Notes: a model not told the origin generated them from the letters alone. Positions 35,914 through 51,105 are shown, counted from the stretch's first letter. The stretch is DNA of 64,000 bases from Bradyrhizobium sp. WSM471 (GCF_000244915.1 NZ_CM001442.1:62001-126000), one strand, 5' to 3'. Numbers and translations are program-made.

Positions 35914-36597
35914 ATGCTCGCCGATACTGACCCCGAACTCGACCATGGACCGCGGACCGAAAGGTCCGCGACCGTGCGGATGTGTGCGGTCAGCCGCGAG
36001 GTCCGGCCGATCGACGAGCTGATCCGCTTCGTCGTCTCGCCCCAAGGGCACATAGTTCCCGATCTCAAGCGCAAGCTGCCCGGACGCGGCATGTGGGTCA
36101 CCGCCTCGCGCGAGGTGGTTGCGGAAGCCGTTCGGCGTCACCATTTTACCAAAGCCTTCAAGCGCGAGCTGCGCATCCCTCAGACGCTTCCCGCCGACCT
36201 CGAGGCGCTCCTGGTCCGGAGCGTGGTCGAAGCCCTTGGGATTGCCGCCAAGGCGCGCCAGATCGTGGCCGGTTTCGGCAAGGTCGAAAGCGCGCTTCGG
36301 GAAGGTGCGGTCGAGGTCCTGATCCATGCCAGCGACGGGGCCGCGGACGGAATCCGCAAATTAGACACGCTGGCGCGTCAAAATGAGGGAAATCGCGGCG
36401 CCAAGCCGCAGATTCCCGTCGTCACCGCACTAAAATCGACAGAATTGGATTTGGCACTTACCCGGTCAAATGTGATACATGCTGCCCTGCTCGCGGGCCC
36501 GGCGAGCAAGTCATTCCTGTCACGTAGCCAGATGCTGGTCCGATACCGGATGGCGGACGCTGACAGGACTGCCGAAAAGCCCGGCCAGGATTTCTGA
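35914..36597 (+). CDS. RNA-binding protein YlxR/DUF448 with L7Ae-like domain
   Basis: 227 residues. The YlxR part is at ~20-95 (VRMCAVSREVRPIDELIRFV, LPGRGMWVTA). It is followed by an L7Ae-like fold at ~115-200 (AGFGKVESALREGAVEVLIHASDGA). The fused form is normal in alphaproteobacteria and lies between nusA and infB in most bacteria. Some YlxR proteins act as nucleoid-associated or RNase P-related factors; the role here is not readable. It is separated from nusA by 22 bases. Confidence 0.92.
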   Translation: MLADTDPELDHGPRTERSATVRMCAVSREVRPIDELIRFVVSPQGHIVPDLKRKLPGRGMWVTASREVVAEAVRRHHFTKAFKRELRIPQTLPADLEALLVRSVVEALGIAAKARQIVAGFGKVESALREGAVEVLIHASDGAADGIRKLDTLARQNEGNRGAKPQIPVVTALKSTELDLALTRSNVIHAALLAGPASKSFLSRSQMLVRYRMADADRTAEKPGQDF

Positions 36598-36667
36598 GAG
36601 ACAACGACCACCCGATAGCACGGTGCGGCAACGCACAAGACAACAAGATCAGGATTAGGACTGCTTA

Positions 36668-39373
36668 ATGGTTGATACCAAGACCCCTGGCGACAAGAAG
36701 CTGAGCGTTCCGAGCAAGACGCTATCGCTCAAGCCGCGCGTCGAAACGGGCACCGTGCGCCAGAGCTTCAGTCATGGCCGTAGCAAGCAGGTCGTGGTCG
36801 AGAAGCGTGGCAAGCGCCGTGTCGACGGCAGCCCCGAGCCGCAGGTGGCCGAGGTGGCGAAGCCCGCGCCGGCCGCCGCCGCGCCCAAGCCTGCTCCGGC
36901 CCGCCCCGCGCCGCCGCGCAACGCCGGCTCCGGCGTGGTGCTGCGCACGCTGACCGAGGACGAACGTTCCGCCCGCGCCAGCGCGCTGGCCGATGCCAAG
37001 GTGCGCGAAGTCGAAGAGCGCCGCCATGCCGAGGAAGAGGCCCAGCGCCGCGCGGTCCGCGAAAGCGCCGAGCGTGCCGATCGCGAGGCCGCCGAGGCCC
37101 GCCGCAAGGCCGAGGAGGAGCGTCACCGTCACGAAGAGGAAGCCAAGCGGAAGGCCGAAACCGAGGCCAAGAAGCGTTTTGGCGAAGGCGAGCAGCCGCA
37201 ATCCGCGGTGCGCCCTGCAACCGCGACCTCGGCCGCTCCTGCAGCACGCCCCGGAGCGCCGATGGCGCGCCCCGGCACAACCACCACGGCACGCCCGGGA
37301 ACAACGACCGCGCGGCCCGGAACGACCACGCAGCGGCCGGGAGGCCCGGTGGGCCGCGCCCCTGCTGTCGCAGCCGGACCGGACGAGGACGAGGGTCCGC
37401 GCCAGATCCGTCGCGGCCCCGGCGGCGCTGCGCGGCCTGTGGTCGCTCCCAAGCCCACCCACAAGCCCGGCCCGCAGAAGGAGCGCGGCCGCCTGACGGT
37501 CGTCACCGCCTTCAATGCCGACGACGTCCGCGAGCGCTCGATCGCCTCGTTCCGCCGCCGCACCCAGCGCCTGAAGGGCCATGCCGCGAACGAGCCGAAG
37601 GAAAAGCTCATCCGCGAGGTGGTCATTCCGGAAGCGATCACCATCCAGGAGCTCGCCAACCGCATGTCGGAGCGCGCGGTGGAGATCATCCGCATGCTGA
37701 TGAAGCAGGGCGCGATCCACAAGATCACCGACGTGATCGATGCCGACACCGCGCAGCTGATCGCCGAGGAGCTTGGTCACACCGTCAAGCGCGTTGCCGC
37801 GTCCGACGTTGAAGAAGGCCTGTTCGACGCCATCGACGATTCCACCGATACCGAGCCGCGCTCGCCGGTGGTGACCGTGATGGGTCACGTCGACCACGGC
37901 AAGACCTCGCTGCTCGACGCGCTCCGTCATGCCAACGTGGTCTCCGGCGAAGCCGGCGGCATCACCCAGCATATCGGCGCCTATCAGGTGCTGTCGCCCG
38001 AAAGCGGCAAGAAGATCACCTTCATCGACACGCCCGGCCACGCCGCGTTCACCGCGATGCGCGCCCGCGGCGCCAAGGTGACCGACATCGTCGTGCTGGT
38101 GGTTGCAGCCGACGACGGCGTGATGCCGCAGACGATCGAAGCCATCAACCACGCCAAGGCGGCGCGAGTGCCGATCATTGTTGCCATCAACAAGATCGAC
38201 AAGCCCGACGCCAAGCCCGAGCGCGTGCGCACCGAGCTGCTCCAGCACGAGGTGCAGGTGGAATCTTTCGGCGGCGAAGTCGTCGACGTCGAAGTGTCGG
38301 CCAAGAACAAGACCAATCTCGACAAGCTGCTCGAGATGATCGCGCTCCAGGCCGACATCCTCGACCTCAAGACCAATTCCGATCGTCCGGCCGAAGGCAC
38401 CGTGATCGAAGCCAAGCTCGATCGTGGCCGCGGTCCGGTCGCGACCGTTCTGGTCCAGCGCGGCACGCTCCGTGTCGGTGACATCATCGTCGCCGGCGCC
38501 GAAATGGGCCGCGTCCGCGCACTGATCTCGGATCAGGGCGAGACGGTGCAGGAGGCAGGTCCGTCAGTGCCGGTCGAGGTGCTCGGCTTCAACGGTCCGC
38601 CGGAAGCCGGCGATCGTCTCGCCGTGGTCGAGAACGAAGCCCGCGCCCGTCAGGTCACCAGCTACCGCGCGCACCAGAAGCGCGAGAACGCGGCTGCCTC
38701 GATCTCCGGCATGCGCGGCTCGCTCGAGCAGATGATGTCGCAATTGAAGACGGCGGGCCGCAAGGAATTCCCGCTGATCATCAAGGCCGACGTGCAGGGC
38801 TCGCTGGAAGCGATCCTCGGCTCGCTGGAGAAGCTCGGCACCGACGAAGTCGCCGCGCGTATCCTGCATGCGGGTGTCGGCGGCATCTCGGAATCGGACG
38901 TGACGCTCGCGGAAGGCTTCAACGCCGCGATCATCGGCTTCTCGGTTCGTGCGAACAAGGAGGCCGCTGCGGCCGCCAAGCGCAACGGCATCGAGATCCG
39001 TTACTACAACATCATCTACGACCTCGTGGACGACGTGAAGAAGGCCATGAGCGGCCTGCTCGCGCCGACCCTGCGGGAAACCATGCTCGGCAATGCCGCG
39101 ATCCTGGAGATCTTCAACATCTCCAAGGTCGGCAAGGTCGCCGGCTGCCGCGTCACCGACGGCACCGTGGAACGCGGCGCCAACGTGCGCCTGATCCGCG
39201 ACAACGTCGTCGTGCACGAAGGCAAGCTGTCGACGCTGAAGCGCTTCAAGGACGAAGTGAAGGAAGTCCAGTCCGGTCAGGAATGCGGCATGGCTTTCGA
39301 GAACTATCACGACATGCGCGCCGGTGACGTCATCGAGTGTTACCGCGTGGAGACGATCCAGCGCTCCCTGTAA
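36668..39373 (+). CDS. infB: translation initiation factor IF-2
   Basis: 901 residues. The N-terminal IF2_assoc segment (~20-60) is followed by a charged coiled region (~100-172, [14 protein letters not shown]) and an Ala/Pro/Thr-rich linker with tandem RPGTTT units. The IF2_N domain is at ~310-370 ([22 protein letters not shown]). The GTPase starts near residue 403: [19 protein letters not shown] (G1), [10 protein letters not shown] (G3), AINKIDKP (G4). Domains II-IV run to the end. It brings initiator tRNA to the 30S subunit. The linker is far more repetitive than the rest of the protein. Confidence 0.97.
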   Translation: MVDTKTPGDKKLSVPSKTLSLKPRVETGTVRQSFSHGRSKQVVVEKRGKRRVDGSPEPQVAEVAKPAPAAAAPKPAPARPAPPRNAGSGVVLRTLTEDERSARASALADAKVREVEERRHAEEEAQRRAVRESAERADREAAEARRKAEEERHRHEEEAKRKAETEAKKRFGEGEQPQSAVRPATATSAAPAARPGAPMARPGTTTTARPGTTTARPGTTTQRPGGPVGRAPAVAAGPDEDEGPRQIRRGPGGAARPVVAPKPTHKPGPQKERGRLTVVTAFNADDVRERSIASFRRRTQRLKGHAANEPKEKLIREVVIPEAITIQELANRMSERAVEIIRMLMKQGAIHKITDVIDADTAQLIAEELGHTVKRVAASDVEEGLFDAIDDSTDTEPRSPVVTVMGHVDHGKTSLLDALRHANVVSGEAGGITQHIGAYQVLSPESGKKITFIDTPGHAAFTAMRARGAKVTDIVVLVVAADDGVMPQTIEAINHAKAARVPIIVAINKIDKPDAKPERVRTELLQHEVQVESFGGEVVDVEVSAKNKTNLDKLLEMIALQADILDLKTNSDRPAEGTVIEAKLDRGRGPVATVLVQRGTLRVGDIIVAGAEMGRVRALISDQGETVQEAGPSVPVEVLGFNGPPEAGDRLAVVENEARARQVTSYRAHQKRENAAASISGMRGSLEQMMSQLKTAGRKEFPLIIKADVQGSLEAILGSLEKLGTDEVAARILHAGVGGISESDVTLAEGFNAAIIGFSVRANKEAAAAAKRNGIEIRYYNIIYDLVDDVKKAMSGLLAPTLRETMLGNAAILEIFNISKVGKVAGCRVTDGTVERGANVRLIRDNVVVHEGKLSTLKRFKDEVKEVQSGQECGMAFENYHDMRAGDVIECYRVETIQRSL
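37247..37345 (+). repeat. infB: in-frame tandem repeat in infB linker
   Basis: Codes for about five RPG-starting units ([33 protein letters not shown]) at residues 194-226. The DNA units are 21-24 bases long and imperfect, the kind of tract that changes length by slippage or unequal crossing over. Confidence 0.8.
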
Positions 39374-39427
39374 GTCCAAATCTTACCGAAGCGCCTGGAT
39401 CTTTTTTGAACTGAATTGCGGGAGTGC

Positions 39428-39451
39428 GATGGCCGGATTTTTCCGGCCATC
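39428..39451. promoter_or_regulatory. 10-bp stem-loop in the infB-rbfA gap
   Basis: GATGGCCGGA-TTTT-TCCGGCCATC forms a perfect 10-bp stem in the 155-base gap between infB and rbfA. There is no T-run behind it, so it is more likely an RNA-processing or stability element than a terminator. Confidence 0.55.
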
Positions 39452-39528
39452 CACCCCTCTTCGTTTCAGCAAGACAAATGACAATGCCCGTGTCCCAAAA
39501 GCGGGCATGACGAGGTGATTTTCAGACC

Positions 39529-39972
39529 ATGCCCCGCCATCATCAGAAAAAGAGTTCCGCGTCCGGCGGCTCGCAACGTCAGTTGCGGGTCGGCGAGCAG
39601 GTTCGCCATGCGATAGCCGAGATTCTGGCGCAAGGCAGCGTGCATGATGCTGACCTCGAAGGCCACATCATCACCGTGCCGGAGGTGCGGATGTCGCCCG
39701 ACCTGAAGCTCGCAACAGTCTATGTGATGCCGCTCGGTGGCCGCGACACCGAGATCGTCCTCGCTGCGCTCGAGCGTAACAAGAAATTCCTGCGCGGCGA
39801 GGTCGCGCGGCGCGTTAACCTGAAATTTGCACCTGACCTTCGCTTCCGCGTCGACGAACGATTCGATGAAGCGGAACGGATCGAGAAGCTTTTGCGAACA
39901 CCCGCGGTGCAGAAGGACCTCGAACAGGACTTGGAACAGGATCCGGATACGGATCGGGAAGAAGAACGATGA
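39529..39972 (+). CDS. rbfA: ribosome-binding factor A
   Basis: 147 residues. The KH-like fold shows [44 protein letters not shown] and [25 protein letters not shown], all standard RbfA blocks. It acts in late 30S maturation. An acidic tail ([16 protein letters not shown]) ends the protein. The TGA overlaps the truB start. Confidence 0.95.
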   Translation: MPRHHQKKSSASGGSQRQLRVGEQVRHAIAEILAQGSVHDADLEGHIITVPEVRMSPDLKLATVYVMPLGGRDTEIVLAALERNKKFLRGEVARRVNLKFAPDLRFRVDERFDEAERIEKLLRTPAVQKDLEQDLEQDPDTDREEER

Positions 39973-41087
39973 CGATGGACCCGGCTCACGGCACGATCGG
40001 CGGCGAAGAGGCCGATCAGCTCGACGTGCAGAAAAATAATTCTGCGGACATGAGCGGCAATTCTCAGCCGCATCAGGAGCCGCGCCGCGTCAACAACGAT
40101 CCGCGCGCCAACAAGCAGAAGGGCAACCAGCCGCGCCGCGACCGCCGCGACGTCCACGGCTGGGTCGTGCTCGACAAGCCGATCGGCATGACCTCGACGC
40201 AGGCCGTTGCCGTGCTCAAGCGCCTGTTCAACGCCAAACGCGCCGGCCATGCCGGCACGCTCGATCCGCTGGCCTCCGGCGGCCTGCCGATCGCGCTTGG
40301 CGAGGCCACCAAGACCGTCCCCTTCGTCATGGACGGCCGCAAACGCTACCGGTTCACGGTATGCTGGGGCGAGGAGCGCGACACCGACGACATCGAGGGC
40401 CGCGCGACCGCGACCTCGGACCGGCGCCCGACCCGGGAGGCCATCGAGGCCCTGCTGCCCCGTTTCACCGGGGTGATCCAGCAGATCCCGCCGCGCTACT
40501 CCGCCATCAAGGTCCAGGGCGAGCGCGCCTACGACCTCGCCCGCGACGGCGAGATCGTGGAACTGGCCCCCCGTCCGGTCGAAATTCACCGTTTAAGCCT
40601 TGTAGATCAACCGGATAGCGGCCATGCCGTATTCGAGGCCGAGTGCGGCAAGGGCACCTATGTCCGCGCGCTGGCCCGCGATATGGGCCGGATTCTCGGC
40701 ACTTACGGCCATATCTGCGCGCTCCGGCGGACCCTGGTCGGCCCATTTGGCGAGAACGACATGATTCCGCTGGATCAACTGGAGGCTTTGTGCGATAGAG
40801 CCGCGTCCGGCGAGGGTAGCCTCGCCGACGCGCTTATGCCCGTTGAGACCGCGCTGGACGACATCCCGGCACTGGCCGTCACTCGGGCTGATGCGGCAAG
40901 GCTCCATCGGGGCCAAGCCGTTTTGTTGCGCGGACGGGATGCGCCCACTTGTAGCGGCACAGTCTATGTCACGGTGGCAGGCCGGCTTCTCGCGCTTGCC
41001 GAAGTCGGCAATGGCGAAATCATCCCCAAGCGTGTGTTCAACCTGACCGGCCTGACTGCCAGCGCCGATCGCAACGAGAGAAATTGA
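39969..41087 (+). CDS. truB: tRNA pseudouridine(55) synthase TruB
   Basis: 372 residues. A ~55-residue hydrophilic N-terminal extension precedes the core. The catalytic motif is [23 protein letters not shown], with its Asp near residue 98, followed by [36 protein letters not shown] and [15 protein letters not shown]. It makes pseudouridine 55 in the T-loop. Its start overlaps the rbfA stop by 4 bases. The first ATG (39969) is used; the second, 39975, is equally possible. Confidence 0.95.
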   Translation: MTMDPAHGTIGGEEADQLDVQKNNSADMSGNSQPHQEPRRVNNDPRANKQKGNQPRRDRRDVHGWVVLDKPIGMTSTQAVAVLKRLFNAKRAGHAGTLDPLASGGLPIALGEATKTVPFVMDGRKRYRFTVCWGEERDTDDIEGRATATSDRRPTREAIEALLPRFTGVIQQIPPRYSAIKVQGERAYDLARDGEIVELAPRPVEIHRLSLVDQPDSGHAVFEAECGKGTYVRALARDMGRILGTYGHICALRRTLVGPFGENDMIPLDQLEALCDRAASGEGSLADALMPVETALDDIPALAVTRADAARLHRGQAVLLRGRDAPTCSGTVYVTVAGRLLALAEVGNGEIIPKRVFNLTGLTASADRNERN

Positions 41088-41090
41088 CCG

Positions 41091-41360
41091 ATGTCGATTG
41101 CCGCAGAACGCAAAGCGGAAGTCATCAAGACGAATGCCAACAAGGCCGGCGATACCGGTTCGCCAGAGGTTCAGGTCGCGATCCTGTCGGAACGCATCGC
41201 CAACCTCACGAACCATTTCAAGACCCACGTGAAGGACAACCATTCGCGTCGCGGCCTCTTGAAGCTGGTCTCGACCCGCCGCTCGCTCCTCGACTATGTG
41301 AAGAAGAAGGACGAGGCGCGCTACAAGGCGCTGCTCGAGAAGCACAACATTCGTCGTTAA
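41091..41360 (+). CDS. rpsO: 30S ribosomal protein S15
   Basis: 89 residues, the normal S15 length. It contains the conserved [52 protein letters not shown] and [12 protein letters not shown]. It binds 16S rRNA helix 22 early in assembly. It begins 3 bases after truB and ends at a terminator-like hairpin. Confidence 0.98.
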   Translation: MSIAAERKAEVIKTNANKAGDTGSPEVQVAILSERIANLTNHFKTHVKDNHSRRGLLKLVSTRRSLLDYVKKKDEARYKALLEKHNIRR

Positions 41361-41369
41361 GAGTTCTTG

Positions 41370-41393
41370 CGCGCGCCAACCGGCGCGCGTTTT
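41370..41393 (+). terminator. hairpin after rpsO
   Basis: CGCGCGCC-AACC-GGCGCGCG, an 8-bp GC stem followed by TTTT (41390-41393). It begins ten bases after the rpsO stop. The short T-run suggests partial readthrough into pnp or an RNA-stability role. Confidence 0.7.
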
Positions 41394-41565
41394 CGCGCGT
41401 GATTTCGAACGAAAGCGTTTGTTTAAAGGTTTTTCGTCGAGGCTGCGTGCGCGTCGGATGCGAGCCGTTGACGGCGAGCATCCGGGCATGATGGGCGAAC
41501 ACCGCGCTTCGGTGTTCGCGTTCGTGCCGACTGACAGTCCAGCAGCAATCCGGCGGCTGGGCACA

Positions 41566-41608
41566 ACGGGCAAGGCGCCCGTATGACCCGAAGGGATGGA
41601 CGCCATCC
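41566..41608 (+). promoter_or_regulatory. two small hairpins in the pnp leader
   Basis: ACGGGC-AAGGC-GCCCGT (41566-41582) and GGATGG-ACG-CCATCC (41594-41608). A third, GCGAACACC...GGTGTTCGC, lies upstream near 41489-41513. With the large stem at 41616-41689 they make most of the 376-base rpsO-pnp gap a chain of RNA structures; I see no gene in it. Confidence 0.6.
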
Positions 41609-41615
41609 GAAATCC

Positions 41616-41689
41616 AAAAACCATGGCAGGATCGCAGGACGCTGATCGCCCGCTTCGATCAACGTCCCGCAATCTTGCGCATGGTTTTT
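41616..41689 (+). promoter_or_regulatory. long near-perfect stem in the pnp leader, candidate RNase III site
   Basis: AAAAACCATG (41616-41625) pairs with CATGGTTTTT (41680-41689). Inwards come GCA, GAT, GC, GGACG and TGATCG, each paired with its complement, broken only by one bulge and three single mismatches, to a 7-base loop. About 30 of 33 positions pair. It ends 47 bases before the pnp start. In enterobacteria such a stem in the pnp leader is cut by RNase III and the product is degraded by PNPase itself, which sets PNPase levels; this stem is placed to do the same. Confidence 0.7.
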
Positions 41690-41736
41690 GTTTTTCGACC
41701 CGTCCTTCTTTCGAGAACCCATGAAAGAAGACCTCT

Positions 41737-43890
<2,154 letters not shown>

Positions 43891-43916
43891 ATCTCGCTAC
43901 CCGCCAGAAACACGAA

Positions 43917-43941
43917 GGGCGGCCTCGCGGCCGCCCTTTTT
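43917..43941 (+). terminator. intrinsic terminator of pnp
   Basis: GGGCGGCC-TCGC-GGCCGCCC, a perfect 8-bp stem with a 4-base loop, followed by TTTTTATTT. It lies 27 bases after the pnp stop and just ahead of the convergent end of katG. Confidence 0.92.
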
Positions 43942-43966
43942 ATTTGTCGCTTGCTGGGCCTTGGAA

Positions 43967-47176
<3,210 letters not shown>

Positions 47177-47183
47177 GGCCTCG

Positions 47184-47648
47184 ATGTCCCATCCCATCAT
47201 CCGCCCGGCCCGCGCGGACGAATACGACGAGATCGGCCGTGTCTGGATGGAGAGCTGGATCTCGACCGGGCTCGGCGAGGCGAGCGACTTCCTGCTGGCA
47301 AACTTGCGTGCGCGCATCCGGCGCGAGATCGGGGACGGCTGGAGCCTGTTCGTCGCCGACGACAACGGCACTATCGCCGCAATGCTGGCGCTGCATTTGC
47401 CAAAACTCTATCTCGACATGCTGTTCGTCGCGCCCGCCTATCAGGGCCAATCGCTGGGCCGCCAATTGCTCGCCTTCACGCGCACGCAAATGCCGGACGA
47501 GATGTATCTGCGCTGCGTCCGCGAGAACGAAAAAGCCTGGCGCTGGTACGAGCGCGAGGGCTTTGTGTTCGAGAAGCAAGAGATCGAGCCGTCGAACGGG
47601 TTCATGATGAAGTATTATCGGTGGAAGAAAGACGGAAAATCTCGATGA
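47184..47648 (+). CDS. GNAT family N-acetyltransferase
   Basis: 154 residues starting 7 bases after oxyR. The fold runs from PIIRPARADEYDEIGRVWMESW to the acetyl-CoA loop LFVAPAYQGQSLGRQLLAF, with the C-terminal NEKAWRWYEREGFVFEKQEIE. The substrate is unknown. The tail overlaps the GST start (ATGA). Closeness to oxyR suggests one transcript with a peroxide-linked role, but that is only positional. Confidence 0.85.
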   Translation: MSHPIIRPARADEYDEIGRVWMESWISTGLGEASDFLLANLRARIRREIGDGWSLFVADDNGTIAAMLALHLPKLYLDMLFVAPAYQGQSLGRQLLAFTRTQMPDEMYLRCVRENEKAWRWYEREGFVFEKQEIEPSNGFMMKYYRWKKDGKSR

Positions 47649-48241
47649 TCAAGCTCTACTGGTCGCCCCGCTCGCGCTCGTTCACGACGCTCTGGCTGAT
47701 GGAAGAAAGCGGTCTGCCCTATGAGCGCGTGCTGACCGACATCTCGACCGGCGCACAGAAGGCGCCGGATTTTCTCAAGGTCAATCCGATGGGCAAGGTT
47801 CCGGCGCTGACCGACGGCGATGCCGCGCTGGGCGAGGCCGCCGCCATCTGCGCCTACATTGCCGATCGCTATCCCGAGACCGGGCTGGCGCCAGCCGTGG
47901 CCGATCCGCGCCGCGCGCGTTACCTGCAATGGTTGTTCTTCTCGCCGGGCTGCATCGAACCCGCCATCATCCAGATCTTCACCAAGATCGAGATCCCGAC
48001 ATCGACCGCGGCCTGGGGCAGCGCGACGCAGGTCTTCGACGTGCTGGAAGCCGTGCTTGCGAAGGGGCCGTGGATTCTCGGGGAGGAATTTTCGGCCGCC
48101 GACATCACGATCGGATCGGGCCTGAACTTCGCGGTGCGCCTGTTCAAGATGGTGCCGTCGCGCCCGGCCTTCGATGCCTATCTCGCGCGCTGCATGGCGA
48201 GGCCGGCGTTCCAGCGCGCGGAGAAGATCGCGGCCGGTTAG
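47645..48241 (+). CDS. glutathione S-transferase family protein
   Basis: 198 residues from the ATG at 47645, which overlaps the GNAT stop. The N-terminal thioredoxin fold reads MIKLYWSPRSRSFTTLWLMEE, with a Ser/Arg-rich site where catalytic Ser or Tyr usually sits, and FLKVNPMGKVPALTDGDAALGEAAAIC, which has the cis-Pro and glutathione-binding EAAAI. The helical C-domain includes WILGEEFSAADITIGSGL. Detoxification or redox roles would fit its place downstream of oxyR. Confidence 0.9.
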   Translation: MIKLYWSPRSRSFTTLWLMEESGLPYERVLTDISTGAQKAPDFLKVNPMGKVPALTDGDAALGEAAAICAYIADRYPETGLAPAVADPRRARYLQWLFFSPGCIEPAIIQIFTKIEIPTSTAAWGSATQVFDVLEAVLAKGPWILGEEFSAADITIGSGLNFAVRLFKMVPSRPAFDAYLARCMARPAFQRAEKIAAG

Positions 48242-48289
48242 AGCATGATCCGGAAAAGTGCGAAGCGGTTTTCCGAACAGATCGTGCTC
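48241..48289. repeat. 49-base palindromic rhizobial repeat
   Basis: The arms GAGCATGATCCGGAAAA and TTTTCCGAACAGATCGTGCTC are imperfect complements. This sequence type is one of the commonest small intergenic repeats in Rhizobiales. It sits between the convergent stops of the GST and fabI genes and overlaps the last base of the GST stop codon. Confidence 0.85.
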
Positions 48290-48294
48290 ACACT

Positions 48295-49095
48295 TCAGTC
48301 TTCCGTCTTCATATCGTCCGGCCGCGGCATCAGGACGATGTTGTAGCCGGAATCGACATAGTGGATCTCGCCGGTCACGCCGCCGGAGAGATCCGACAAC
48401 AAATACAGCGCCGAGCCGCCGAGTTCGTCGAGCGTGACGCCGCGGCGGAGCGGGGAATGCTTTTGCATGAAGGCGAACATCGCGCGCGCCTCGCCGATGC
48501 CGGAGCCGGCGAGCGTGCGGATGGGGCCGGCGGAGATCGCGTTGACGCGGATGCCGCGCGGTCCGAAATCGGATGCAAGATAGCGCACCGAGGCTTCCAG
48601 CGCCGCCTTGGCCACGCCCATCACATTGTAGTTCGGCATCGCGCGTTCCGAGGCGCCGAAGGTCAGCGTGATCATGCTGCCGCCCTCCGTCATCAGTTCG
48701 GCAGCGCGTTTTGCCACTTCCGTGAAGGAGAAGCAGGAGATCACCATGGTGCGCGAAAAATTCTCGCGGCTGGTGTCGGCGTAACGGCCCTTGAGCTCGT
48801 TTTTGTCGGCGAAGCCGATCGCGTGGATCACGAAGTCCAGCCGGCCCCACTCTTCGCGCAAGGCCGTGAATGTGGCGTCGACGCTGGCGATGTCCTCGAC
48901 GTCGCAGGGCAGCACCATATCGACGCCAAGCTGCTCGGCCAGCGGCTTGACGCGCTTGCCCAGGGCCTCGCCCTGGAAGGTGAAGGCGAGCTCGGCGCCG
49001 TGGGCATGCAGCGTCTTCGCCATGCCCCAGGCGATCGAATGATCATTGGCGATGCCCATGATCAGACCGCGCTTGCCTTTCATTAATTCCTGCAT
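48295..49095 (-). CDS. fabI: enoyl-[acyl-carrier-protein] reductase (NADH)
   Basis: 266 residues, short-chain dehydrogenase fold of the FabI type. The NADH loop is KRGLIMGIANDHSIAWGMAK and the catalytic Tyr and Lys lie in NYNVMGVAKAALEASVRYLA. RVNAISAGPIRTLAGSGI is the FabI substrate loop. It does the last reduction in each fatty acid elongation cycle. It is the third gene of fabA-fabB-fabI, separated from fabB by a palindromic repeat. Triclosan-binding residues appear conserved. Confidence 0.95.
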   Translation of the reverse strand: MQELMKGKRGLIMGIANDHSIAWGMAKTLHAHGAELAFTFQGEALGKRVKPLAEQLGVDMVLPCDVEDIASVDATFTALREEWGRLDFVIHAIGFADKNELKGRYADTSRENFSRTMVISCFSFTEVAKRAAELMTEGGSMITLTFGASERAMPNYNVMGVAKAALEASVRYLASDFGPRGIRVNAISAGPIRTLAGSGIGEARAMFAFMQKHSPLRRGVTLDELGGSALYLLSDLSGGVTGEIHYVDSGYNIVLMPRPDDMKTED

Positions 49096-49118
49096 CGTTT
49101 CGATCGCTTTCCGCTTTC

Positions 49119-49204
49119 GTCATGCCCGGGCTTGTCCCGGGCATCCACGCCCTTCGAAGCCGGAGGCCAAGACGTGGATGGCCGGGACAAGCCCGGCCAT
49201 GACG
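49119..49204. repeat. 86-base dispersed palindrome, copy A
   Basis: CGTCATGCCCGGGCTTGTCC... to ...CCCGGCCATGACG, with an inner hairpin in each arm (CCCGGGC-TTG-TCCCGGG type). It lies inside the fabB-fabI gap. A copy of exactly the same length is at 51891-51976, and a half copy at 21121-21155. Confidence 0.85.
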
Positions 49205-49233
49205 AGAAAATTACCAGCGCGTCCGCAAGGACG

Positions 49234-50457
49234 TCACGCGTCCAGCCGGCTGAACACCAGCGTGGCGTTGGTGCCGCCGAAGCCGAAGGAGTTCGACAGC
49301 ACGGTGCCGATTTTGACGTTGTCGATGCGCTTGCGCACGATCGGCATGTCCGCGAACACGGGGTCGAGTTCCTGGATGTGGGCGCTCTCGCAGATGAAGC
49401 CATTGTTCATCATCAGCAGCGAATAGATCGCTTCCTGCACGCCGGTTGCGCCGAGTGAGTGACCGGTCAACGCCTTGGTCGCCGAGATCGGCGGGCACTT
49501 CTCGCCGCTTCCGAACACCCTGCGCAGTGCGTCGATCTCCGGCGGATCGCCGGCCGGCGTCGATGTCGCGTGCGGATTGATGTAGTCGACCTTGGTCTTC
49601 ACGGTCGACATCGCCATGCGCATGCAGCGCTCGGCGCCCTCGCCTGATGGTGCGACCATGTCGTAGCCGTCGGACGTCGCGCCATAGCCGACGATCTCAC
49701 CATAAATCCGCGCGCCGCGCGCCTTGGCATGCTCGAGCTCTTCCAGCACCAGCACGCCGGCGCCGCCGGCAATCACGAAGCCGTCGCGGTTGACGTCGTA
49801 GGGACGCGAGGCCGTGGCAGGCGTGTCGTTGTACTTCGAGGACATCGCGCCCATGGCGTCGAACAGCACCGACAGCGACCAGTCCAGCTCCTCGCAGCCG
49901 CCGGCGAAGATGACGTCCTGCTTGCCGATCTGGATCGTCTCATAGGCGTTGCCGACGCAATGGTTCGACGTGGCGCAGGCCGATGAGATCGAATAGTTCA
50001 CGCCTTTGATCTTGAACCAGGTCGCAAGCGTTGCGGAGGCCGTGGAGGACATCGCCTTCGGCACTGCAAACGGGCCGACGCGCTTTGGTCCCTTGGTGCG
50101 GGTGATGTCGGCGGCCTCGACGATGGTGCGCGCCGACGGACCGCCGGAGCCCATGATGATGCCGGTGCGAATATTGGAAATTTCGTCAGGCGAAAGACCG
50201 GAATCCTGGATCGCCTGTTCCATCGCGATGTGATTCCACGCCGCGCCCTGACCGAGGAAACGCATGGCGCGGCGGTCGACCACCGTCGAAGGATCGAGCG
50301 TCGGCGCACCCTGCACCTGGGAACGGAAGCCGAGCTCGGCATATTTCTCAGCCCGCGAAATGCCCGACTTCGCCTCGTGAAGGCTCGCAAGCACTTCCTG
50401 GGTGTTGTTTCCGATGGAGGAGACAATGCCCATCCCGGTGACCACAACCCGCCTCAT
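49234..50457 (-). CDS. fabB: 3-oxoacyl-ACP synthase I (FabB)
   Basis: 407 residues, KAS I/II fold. The active-site Cys is in [19 protein letters not shown], and the two His are in [11 protein letters not shown] and [11 protein letters not shown]. It starts [16 protein letters not shown]. Together with fabA it makes unsaturated fatty acids by elongating the cis-3-decenoyl intermediate. It follows fabA by 39 bases on the same strand. Confidence 0.95.
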   Translation of the reverse strand: MRRVVVTGMGIVSSIGNNTQEVLASLHEAKSGISRAEKYAELGFRSQVQGAPTLDPSTVVDRRAMRFLGQGAAWNHIAMEQAIQDSGLSPDEISNIRTGIIMGSGGPSARTIVEAADITRTKGPKRVGPFAVPKAMSSTASATLATWFKIKGVNYSISSACATSNHCVGNAYETIQIGKQDVIFAGGCEELDWSLSVLFDAMGAMSSKYNDTPATASRPYDVNRDGFVIAGGAGVLVLEELEHAKARGARIYGEIVGYGATSDGYDMVAPSGEGAERCMRMAMSTVKTKVDYINPHATSTPAGDPPEIDALRRVFGSGEKCPPISATKALTGHSLGATGVQEAIYSLLMMNNGFICESAHIQELDPVFADMPIVRKRIDNVKIGTVLSNSFGFGGTNATLVFSRLDA

Positions 50458-50496
50458 GACAGCCTCGCCTCAATCGTTGTCTTCGTGGTGATGCGC

Positions 50497-51018
50497 TCAG
50501 CCCAGGCTCGTGCCCTGCTTGAACAGGCCGACCTTCAAATCCTTCGCGCGATAGATAATCTGGTCATCGACCGAAAGCCATCCGTCGGCGATACCGAGCA
50601 CCAGCTTTGAACGCATCACGCGCTTGATATCGATGTTGTACACAACCTTGCGGGCCTCCGGCAGCACCTGACCGCTGAACTTCAGCTCGTTCAGGCCAAG
50701 CGCGCGACCGCGACCTTCACCGCCGCTCCAGCCCAGATAAAAGCCGACCATTTGCCACAGCGCATCGAGCCCGAGGCAGCCGGGCATCACCGGATCGTTC
50801 TTGAAGTGGCAGCCGAAGAACCAGAGGTCGGGCTTCACGTCGAGCTCGGCGCGCACCACCCCCTTGCCGAATTCACCGCCGGTCTCGCTGATGTCCGTAA
50901 TGCGGTCGAACATGAGCATCGGCGGCAGCGGCAATTGCGCATTGCCAGGGCCGAACATCTCGCCGCGGGCACATGCCAGCAGATCTTCATATTCGTAACC
51001 GTTGCGCCTGTTCAGCAT
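50497..51018 (-). CDS. fabA: 3-hydroxydecanoyl-ACP dehydratase/isomerase (FabA)
   Basis: 173 residues from the ATG at 51018, close to the 171 of E. coli FabA; the open frame to 51174 is not used. The active site is [24 protein letters not shown] (catalytic His and Asp of the hotdog fold). The isomerase function sets the branch to unsaturated fatty acids. It heads fabA-fabB-fabI. A perfect 16-base palindrome lies 72 bases upstream of its start. Confidence 0.96.
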   Translation of the reverse strand: MLNRRNGYEYEDLLACARGEMFGPGNAQLPLPPMLMFDRITDISETGGEFGKGVVRAELDVKPDLWFFGCHFKNDPVMPGCLGLDALWQMVGFYLGWSGGEGRGRALGLNELKFSGQVLPEARKVVYNIDIKRVMRSKLVLGIADGWLSVDDQIIYRAKDLKVGLFKQGTSLG

Positions 51019-51089
51019 GCGGAAGCCTTTGTGTTCAAACCCCGATTGAGCGGCGTTTCCGGCGAAAATGGGCCCCATCCTGTTCGAAA

Positions 51090-51105
51090 GGCAACATCTG
51101 TTGCC
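51090..51105. promoter_or_regulatory. 16-base palindrome upstream of fabA
   Basis: GGCAACATCTGTTGCC, 7-bp arms and a 2-base centre, the only perfect palindrome of this size I see in the 355-base fabA-irr gap (51019-51373). Its distance from fabA suits an operator over or next to the promoter. Confidence 0.5.

Noticed and set aside
34275..36101. 608-residue open frame on the minus strand opposite nusA and the YlxR gene
   Set aside because: High-GC third-position shadow of nusA; composition is His/Asp/Leu-rich without any domain, and nusA is certain.
36722..38248. 508-residue open frame on the minus strand opposite infB
   Set aside because: Antisense shadow of the IF-2 N-terminal half.
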